Positions 59,465 through 64,000 of a stretch of 64,000 bases of DNA are shown here, piece by piece. The notes beneath the pieces were generated by a model. It saw only the letters and a list, made by a program, of their open reading frames with translations. It was not told where the DNA came from and did not search any database. Position 1 is the stretch's first letter. The number at the start of each line of letters is the position of its first letter. A program made the position numbers and the translations under genes. The DNA lies in NCBI RefSeq assembly GCF_000517125.1, contig NZ_KI912155.1:2902034-2966033 (forward strand), read 5' to 3'. The stretch comes from Arthrobacter sp. MA-N2. GTDB lineage: Bacteria; Actinomycetota; Actinomycetes; Actinomycetales; Micrococcaceae.

Positions 59465-60346
59465 ATGACACATAGCGATGATGTGCGGAAGTTCCTGACC
59501 TCCCGCCGTGCCAGGCTCACGCCGGACGAGGCCGGTCTGCCGGTCTACGGCGGCAACCGGCGCGTTAGCGGGCTGCGCCGCGAGGAAGTCGCGATGCTCG
59601 CCGGGATGAGCATTGACTACTACATACGCCTGGAACGGGGAAATCTCTCCGGCGCCTCGGACAGCGTCCTCGAAGCCCTTGGGCGTGCGTTGAAGCTCGA
59701 CGACGCCGAAACGGCCCACCTTTTTGACCTTGCCCGCGCCGCTAGCGCCTCCCCTCGGGCGCGGCGCAGGCACAGCCCGCAGACAGTGCGGCCGAGCGTG
59801 CAACGGGTTATCGACGCGATCACTGCCGCACCGGCCTGGGTTCGCAACGATCGCGGGGATGTCCTGGCTTCCAACGAACTCGGCCGTGCCCTTTACCTGG
59901 ACATGATGGCAGAGGGGCCTCTTCCGCCGAACAGTGCACGCTTCACCTTCCTGAACCCGAAAGCGCGGGAGTTCTTCGCCGATTGGGAACGCGCTGCAGA
60001 TGACATCGTCGCGGTCCTGCGTTCCACCGCGGGGAAGAACCCTTATGACAAGGACCTGACGGACCTGATCGGCGAGCTGTCCACGCGAAGCGAAGAGTTC
60101 CGTACCCGGTGGGCCCGTCACGACGTGAAGTACCACCGCGCCGGCCGCAAGCGCCTCCACCACCCGATCGTCGGGGACCTGGACCTGAGCTTTGAAGCAC
60201 TCGAGCTCCCCGCCGACCCGGGCCTGCGCATCAACGTCTACACAGCGGACCCCGGGACACCCTCAGAAGATGCCCTGAAAGTCCTCGCCAGCTGGGCAGC
60301 GACACAGCTCGACGCCGCAGAGGTACCGGTCAAGGAGAAAAAATGA
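59465..60346 (+). CDS. Helix-turn-helix regulator with MmyB-like ligand-binding domain
   Basis: A 293-residue regulator, paralogue of the one at 44209-45120. HTH: GLRREEVAMLAGMSIDYYIRLERG. MmyB domain: VLASNELGRALYLDMM, RFTFLNPKAREFFADWER, KYHRAGRKRLHHPIVGDLDLSFEALELP. It would regulate the divergent MFS pump and AKR genes. Family members bind lipid or small hydrophobic ligands. Confidence 0.87.
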   Translation: MTHSDDVRKFLTSRRARLTPDEAGLPVYGGNRRVSGLRREEVAMLAGMSIDYYIRLERGNLSGASDSVLEALGRALKLDDAETAHLFDLARAASASPRARRRHSPQTVRPSVQRVIDAITAAPAWVRNDRGDVLASNELGRALYLDMMAEGPLPPNSARFTFLNPKAREFFADWERAADDIVAVLRSTAGKNPYDKDLTDLIGELSTRSEEFRTRWARHDVKYHRAGRKRLHHPIVGDLDLSFEALELPADPGLRINVYTADPGTPSEDALKVLASWAATQLDAAEVPVKEKK

Positions 60347-60532
60347 GCCACGGTCCCTCCACGGACCTGATCGTCCGCGACACCGGAAGCATCGGCGAAG
60401 CATCCCCTCTTGTGGCTTGGACGATAATCCACTCTTCCGCGCTGTAATTTGGTGACTTATGCTCGGTGAGATATTGGACGCTTCTTGGGGAAGCAGTTCC
60501 GGACCGGGTCAAGGGGCTCCGGAGGCGGGAAC

Positions 60533-60829
60533 GTGGACGGAAAACAATGGATCTGGGTCGCGGCAGTGATCCTGGGAGCAATCATCCTAGCTGCAGTCAT
60601 GGTCTTTGGACACCAGATGAACTTGCCCGCAGATCGCCGAACTCGGCGAACTCGGCGAACGGGCCGCGGGAAATCTCACGGACCATGGCCACGGCACACC
60701 AAACGGACGACGTCCGGGCAGAGAACCTCGGAGCAGGAGCATCCCTCAGCGGCGCGCCCCGGGATGCCAGATGCGTCGATCTCGGATCAAAGAGACTACC
60801 GCCACGACGACGAACGCCGGGGTGACTGA
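60533..60829 (+). CDS. Small single-pass membrane protein
   Basis: A 98-residue protein whose GTG start has GGAGG seven bases before it. VDGKQWIWVAAVILGAIILAAVMVFG is a single membrane helix; the rest is Arg/Thr/Ser-rich and probably disordered and cytoplasmic or extracytoplasmic. No family recognised. The gap before it (60347-60532) holds no gene. Confidence 0.5.
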   Translation: MDGKQWIWVAAVILGAIILAAVMVFGHQMNLPADRRTRRTRRTGRGKSHGPWPRHTKRTTSGQRTSEQEHPSAARPGMPDASISDQRDYRHDDERRGD

Positions 60830-60892
60830 CGTCGACGTCCGTGTTGATCGACGGCGGCCTCATGCAGGGAGCGCCGCGTTGTGGGATGCGAA

Positions 60893-62305
60893 CTATGCGC
60901 CGTTATCGTACATCTCGTAGTCGTCCGTGGTGATGGTGCCGTTCGTTTGGATGTTCAAGCCCCAGCTGATCCCCGAGGCACCGGCCGGCAGGGGTGGGGT
61001 GGTCCAGGTGGTTTGGGTCCAGTTCGCCGCGGCGGCGACGAGGGGGCTGGCAGTCCAATAGGTCCAATAGCCGTTGCCGATACGGTAATAGAGTTCGAAT
61101 TGGGTTGCTGCGGTGGATTTATACCAGGCTTTCAACTGGTAGGTATGTCCGGGTATCCCCGTTGGTGAACAGCCGCCGAGGTCCAATGCGGGGAGGAGTT
61201 TCGCGTCCCCGGACACCGCGCCCGTCACGGTGAGCTGTTCCGCATTCGTACCGGTGTGGCCGGGGGTGACGACGGAGAAAGCGGGGGTGTTGGTGCCGTA
61301 CCCGCCGGCTGCCCAGCACTGCGGGATGGTGTTGACCAGGGTTTCCAGGCTGGGGTTTTGGATCAGGTTCGTTCCGAGCGGTGGTGGTGGAGGTACCGCG
61401 GGCCCCTGGACTGCTGGCTGCTGGGTGCCTCCGATGACCTGGTCGACGGTCTGCACCGCGACGGTACCGGCCGTCTTTTGCTGGGCCAACCAGGTGGCGA
61501 ACTGACTGAAGAGGGTGGGAGTGATCGTCAGCGTCGGGTCCGTGCCGACGGCGATGTGATGGAAAGTAAGCTGGACCCAGCCGCCTCCGGCTGATTGGGC
61601 GTGGGTCACCTGATCCTCCAGATTCTGCAGGGTCCAGGTGCTGTCTACCTCATCCGGTGCTGCCGTGATGTAGGGGTTGGCGGGTGGGATGGTATCTGCC
61701 GCGGGAAGCGTCGCCGTAGAGGGATCCGGGCTGGAGGTGTCGCCCAGTCCGCGGGCACTGTTGAAACCGCACTGCTTCACGAGGGCTTCGGTGGCCGGGT
61801 CTTCGGAAGCGAAGGGATAGGCGAAGCTGGTGACTTTGAAGCCCATGTTCATCAGTGCCACGCGCCCGTCACAGATTTGCCGCGTCGACTCAGCGGCGGT
61901 CAGGGACACCAGATCCGGGTGGGTCACGGTGTGGCCGCCGATCTCATTGCCGTCGGCGGCGATCTGCTGAAGATTGGCCGTGGTCAGGTAGGTGGGCTGG
62001 CCAATCCACCCGGTGGTGATGAAGAACGTGCCGCTCAGGCCCAGGCTCTTCATCGTGGCTTCGGCCGTCAACTGGTCCGCGTTGCCGTCATCGAATGTCA
62101 GTGATACCACGGTGTTCGCGGCAGCGTGCGCCGGTGCGGCGAACCCCACCGCGGCCAGCAGGCCGGCAACCAGCAGCGTACTGCTGCCGAATGCCGTCCA
62201 GCGTTTGCGGAGCAGCCTGCCGGGCCCCGCTCCGTTCGCGGTGGGCCGTGTGGGGCCCCCGAGTGACGATTCGCTCGTCCCTCGCTGCTGACTTGTGGTA
62301 CTCAT
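60893..62305 (-). CDS. Secreted polysaccharide deacetylase with C-terminal carbohydrate-binding-like domain
   Basis: A 470-residue exported enzyme. A long basic signal region (to about residue 60, LVAGLLAAVGFAAPAHA-AA) directs it out. NodB domain at about 65-280: VVSLTFDDGNADQ (metal-binding Asp pair), GGHTVTHPDL (two His), FAYPFASED and LTFHHIAVG. A Pro-rich linker (GPAVPPPPPLG) precedes a beta-sandwich domain (NLIQNPSLETLVNTIP to the end) typical of carbohydrate-binding modules. It would remove acetyl groups from chitin, peptidoglycan or xylan. GGAGGAG before ATG 62305. The usual N-acetylated substrate is inferred. Confidence 0.9.
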   Translation of the reverse strand: MSTTSQQRGTSESSLGGPTRPTANGAGPGRLLRKRWTAFGSSTLLVAGLLAAVGFAAPAHAAANTVVSLTFDDGNADQLTAEATMKSLGLSGTFFITTGWIGQPTYLTTANLQQIAADGNEIGGHTVTHPDLVSLTAAESTRQICDGRVALMNMGFKVTSFAYPFASEDPATEALVKQCGFNSARGLGDTSSPDPSTATLPAADTIPPANPYITAAPDEVDSTWTLQNLEDQVTHAQSAGGGWVQLTFHHIAVGTDPTLTITPTLFSQFATWLAQQKTAGTVAVQTVDQVIGGTQQPAVQGPAVPPPPPLGTNLIQNPSLETLVNTIPQCWAAGGYGTNTPAFSVVTPGHTGTNAEQLTVTGAVSGDAKLLPALDLGGCSPTGIPGHTYQLKAWYKSTAATQFELYYRIGNGYWTYWTASPLVAAAANWTQTTWTTPPLPAGASGISWGLNIQTNGTITTDDYEMYDNGA

Positions 62306-62570
62306 GGCCAACTCCTCCCCGGCTTAGGCACTGCGCCAGAGGCCGAGTGATCCTTCGTTGATATTCCAGGAGGGTGCCGCTCGAAAGAGGAGCCCGATCA
62401 GGGGTTCCGGTGGATGGCACCCGTTGTGATTAGTTCGCACACGCGTACCTTAGAGGCTACGACTGCCGGGTTGCCGCAAAAACGAGTGGTCGACACTCGT
62501 TCCTTTTGAGCCGCCGTTAGGTAGGCCTTCCGATGTAGCTAGCTAATTGCTTAGCCGTGGGCCGCCGCCC

Positions 62571-63830
62571 TCACGGCTTGGCAGTTGCAAGCTTCGACCT
62601 AACCCGCACCAGTGGTGCGTTCGGATCTTGCGGTTGAGGGATCGCAGTGAGGGCGAATTGCTCGATAACACCGGGCCGGAAGACGAGGCACTCGGTCGAA
62701 CCACCGAACTGGAAGTACCCCAGCTCATCGCCCTTATTAACGTGGTGTCCCGGGACGATCTCCGGATCGATGACGCAGGACGAGACCTCGACCATGCCCA
62801 CGGGGACCACTGCCATGAGCCCGATAACGGGGTCGTCGGCTTGGATCAGGATGATCGCCCGGGCTGCGACGTGGGCCAAATATGATTGCGAGAGGGTTGC
62901 CTCGACGGCGTCGGCCCCCTCGGATTCCGCTTCGGAGAAGTACGTGCCGTCCTTGAGGTACGCCCTCACGATAGTTCCGGCGACGGGAGCGTGCCACCGG
63001 TGATAGTTCAACGCGCTCAAGAACGCCTGGTACACCGTTCCGCCGACAAAGTGATCCACCGACTCGTCGCGGGCGAGCAGGTCCTCGAGTGAGTAGGGCT
63101 GGCCCTTGACCCAGAACCGGCTCTGGCGTTGAACGTCGGAGCTTATCCTGTAGGGGGTCGACTCGCAGGCGCTGACGATGACCTTGTCGTCTTCGGGTGC
63201 AGCGACGGGTCGGGAGGTCGATGTGAGCCGGCGGGTGAAGAAATCGTTCCACGACGTGAATCCCCAGTGCTCGGCGAGGGGATCGTGTTGGTAGTCGTCC
63301 ATCCCGACAACCTGCCGCGCCTTCTCCGACATCCACCCCGACGGCGAGTCGTTGAGCACGTACAGCGACTCCTCGCTGCTCAGGAACACGCACCAAGCGT
63401 TCAGTATCTTGCGGAACATGGCGACGATCCGCGGATCGCGGTGGGCAGCGAAGCCAGCCTCGGTTCCCATGGTCCAATCGAGGATCGCCGTCAAGGGCGT
63501 GGTGACCATGCCCCCTTCGCTGAACTCCGGGGCAGTCGTCAGGACCTCGTTGATCAGCCGGAGCATCTGGTCAACGCTCGTGAGGTGCCGTTTGCGGTAG
63601 GGCTTCGACCTCGGAACCTGCTCGATCATCTCCGTCATGTAGAGGCGGACAACCGGATCGCTCGCGATCAGTTCCTTGAACTCGACGATCACGGGATGCA
63701 GAGGAACATCTTCACCCCGCGCCTCCGCCCGTTCCCGATGACCGGCAATCCATTCCTCGAGGTCGTCCTGTTGCTCGGGCAGCCAGCCACCCAGTCGCCG
63801 GACCCGGTCAGAAGAAGAGTTAAGGCTCAT
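62571..63830 (-). CDS. Phosphatidylserine decarboxylase family protein
   Basis: A 419-residue member of the PSD family. The C-terminal region has LSALNYHRWHAPVAGTIV, then VVPVGMVEVSSCVI and FQFGGSTECLVF, where GGST takes the place of the LGST autocleavage site that forms the pyruvoyl group. The N-terminal 170 residues (WIAGHRERAEARGEDVPLHPVIVEFKELI) form the PSD-associated domain typical of a subgroup whose substrate is uncertain. It may decarboxylate a phospholipid, or another serine or amino acid derivative. A 265-base gap to the deacetylase holds promoter-like sequence. Confidence 0.85.
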   Translation of the reverse strand: MSLNSSSDRVRRLGGWLPEQQDDLEEWIAGHRERAEARGEDVPLHPVIVEFKELIASDPVVRLYMTEMIEQVPRSKPYRKRHLTSVDQMLRLINEVLTTAPEFSEGGMVTTPLTAILDWTMGTEAGFAAHRDPRIVAMFRKILNAWCVFLSSEESLYVLNDSPSGWMSEKARQVVGMDDYQHDPLAEHWGFTSWNDFFTRRLTSTSRPVAAPEDDKVIVSACESTPYRISSDVQRQSRFWVKGQPYSLEDLLARDESVDHFVGGTVYQAFLSALNYHRWHAPVAGTIVRAYLKDGTYFSEAESEGADAVEATLSQSYLAHVAARAIILIQADDPVIGLMAVVPVGMVEVSSCVIDPEIVPGHHVNKGDELGYFQFGGSTECLVFRPGVIEQFALTAIPQPQDPNAPLVRVRSKLATAKP

Positions 63831-63891
63831 AGTGCCGAGCCTACTCGCCTCCTGACCGGGTCCAGCGAAAACTGTTCTTTTTCGCGGTCGC

Positions 63892-64000
63892 CTAGCCGCC
63901 GAACAGCGCAGTGAATCCGGCTGCCCCTTCGTGCAAGGCAGTCCGGTATTCCTGGTTCAGGCTTCGGTAGAAAAGTGGTCGGCCAATGCGCACGGCTTCT
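63892..64000 (-). CDS. 3' end of an unidentified gene (cut by window edge)
   Basis: The last 35 codons of a frame entering from the right end: EAVRIGRPLFYRSLNQEYRT, then ALHEGAAGFTALFGG and TAG. The pattern resembles the C-terminal helix of crotonase-type proteins, but 35 residues do not decide it. Confidence 0.4.
   Translation of the reverse strand, partial: EAVRIGRPLFYRSLNQEYRTALHEGAAGFTALFGG

Noticed and set aside
1..64000. CRISPR array or prophage
   Set aside because: No regularly spaced repeats with unique spacers were seen, and no capsid, terminase or tail genes; the small repeats found are within a gene or at IS ends.

Overview
The window is a GC-rich actinobacterial segment. Its gene content points to a soil member of the Micrococcaceae (Arthrobacter, Paenarthrobacter or Pseudarthrobacter type): aromatic-acid symporter with IclR, SulP with ArsR, MmyB-type regulators, NCS1 permease, many SDR and AKR enzymes, an HspR-like MerR with Hsp20. 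That assignment is inference from gene types and codon use; no rRNA or other marker gene lies in the window. It reads as an accessory, catabolic stretch assembled from several cassettes, with gene remnants at the joints.

Layout. 1-4783: 3'-truncated biotin carrier protein, an IclR regulator divergent from an AAHS transporter, and an acetoacetate-CoA ligase. 4886-10846: a Phd-like/toxin pair, small unknown genes, a broken fabH fragment, an ArsR-SulP operon, a DUF2293 remnant and a VC0807-type membrane protein. 11067-11807: a lower-GC DltE-like SDR that looks imported. 12043-22893: a LysR regulator followed by eight tightly packed same-strand genes (MHS transporter, quinate/shikimate dehydrogenase, SDR, Gfo/Idh, Fe-S old yellow enzyme, TIM-barrel isomerase/dehydratase, AKR, KstD-like flavoprotein). 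They probably import and oxidise or dehydrate a shikimate/quinate-like cyclic polyol acid. 22915-28915: small stress island (J-domain protein, Hsp20, HspR-like regulator), a tRNA-Lys 3' half, a lipoprotein, an IS element inserted just upstream of a stand-alone LigD-type polymerase gene.

29167-32268: a single-chain fusion of GTP cyclohydrolase II to a group D flavin monooxygenase, overlapped by a convergent membrane protein gene, then a duplicated scrap of the VC0807 gene. 32269-41644: GH15 glycosidase, an enolase-superfamily dehydratase, a PoxB-like TPP enzyme, GMC oxidoreductase with its gluconate-dehydrogenase-type subunit 3, a MarR regulator and an SDR with a C-terminal membrane anchor. 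42061-45120 and 55890-60346: two efflux/redox modules, each with an MFS pump, SDR or AKR enzymes and a paralogous MmyB-type regulator.

45261-54047 is the most striking catabolic unit. A GntR regulator with palindromic operator candidates separates two divergent arms. One arm has two DUF1185 proteins, an alpha/beta hydrolase, an aldehyde dehydrogenase, a 4-OT-like tautomerase and a luciferase-like monooxygenase. The other has a SnoaL-flavin reductase fusion, an NCS1 nucleobase-type permease and an isochorismatase-type amidohydrolase. The set parallels the Rut pyrimidine pathway (RutA, RutB, RutD, RutF, RutG roles) but lacks RutC; DUF1185 proteins, whose reported fold is chorismate-mutase-like as in RutC's family, may fill that place. 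The likely role is flavin-dependent ring opening of an N-heterocycle. The right edge carries a secreted polysaccharide deacetylase, a phosphatidylserine decarboxylase family protein and the 3' end of an unidentified gene.
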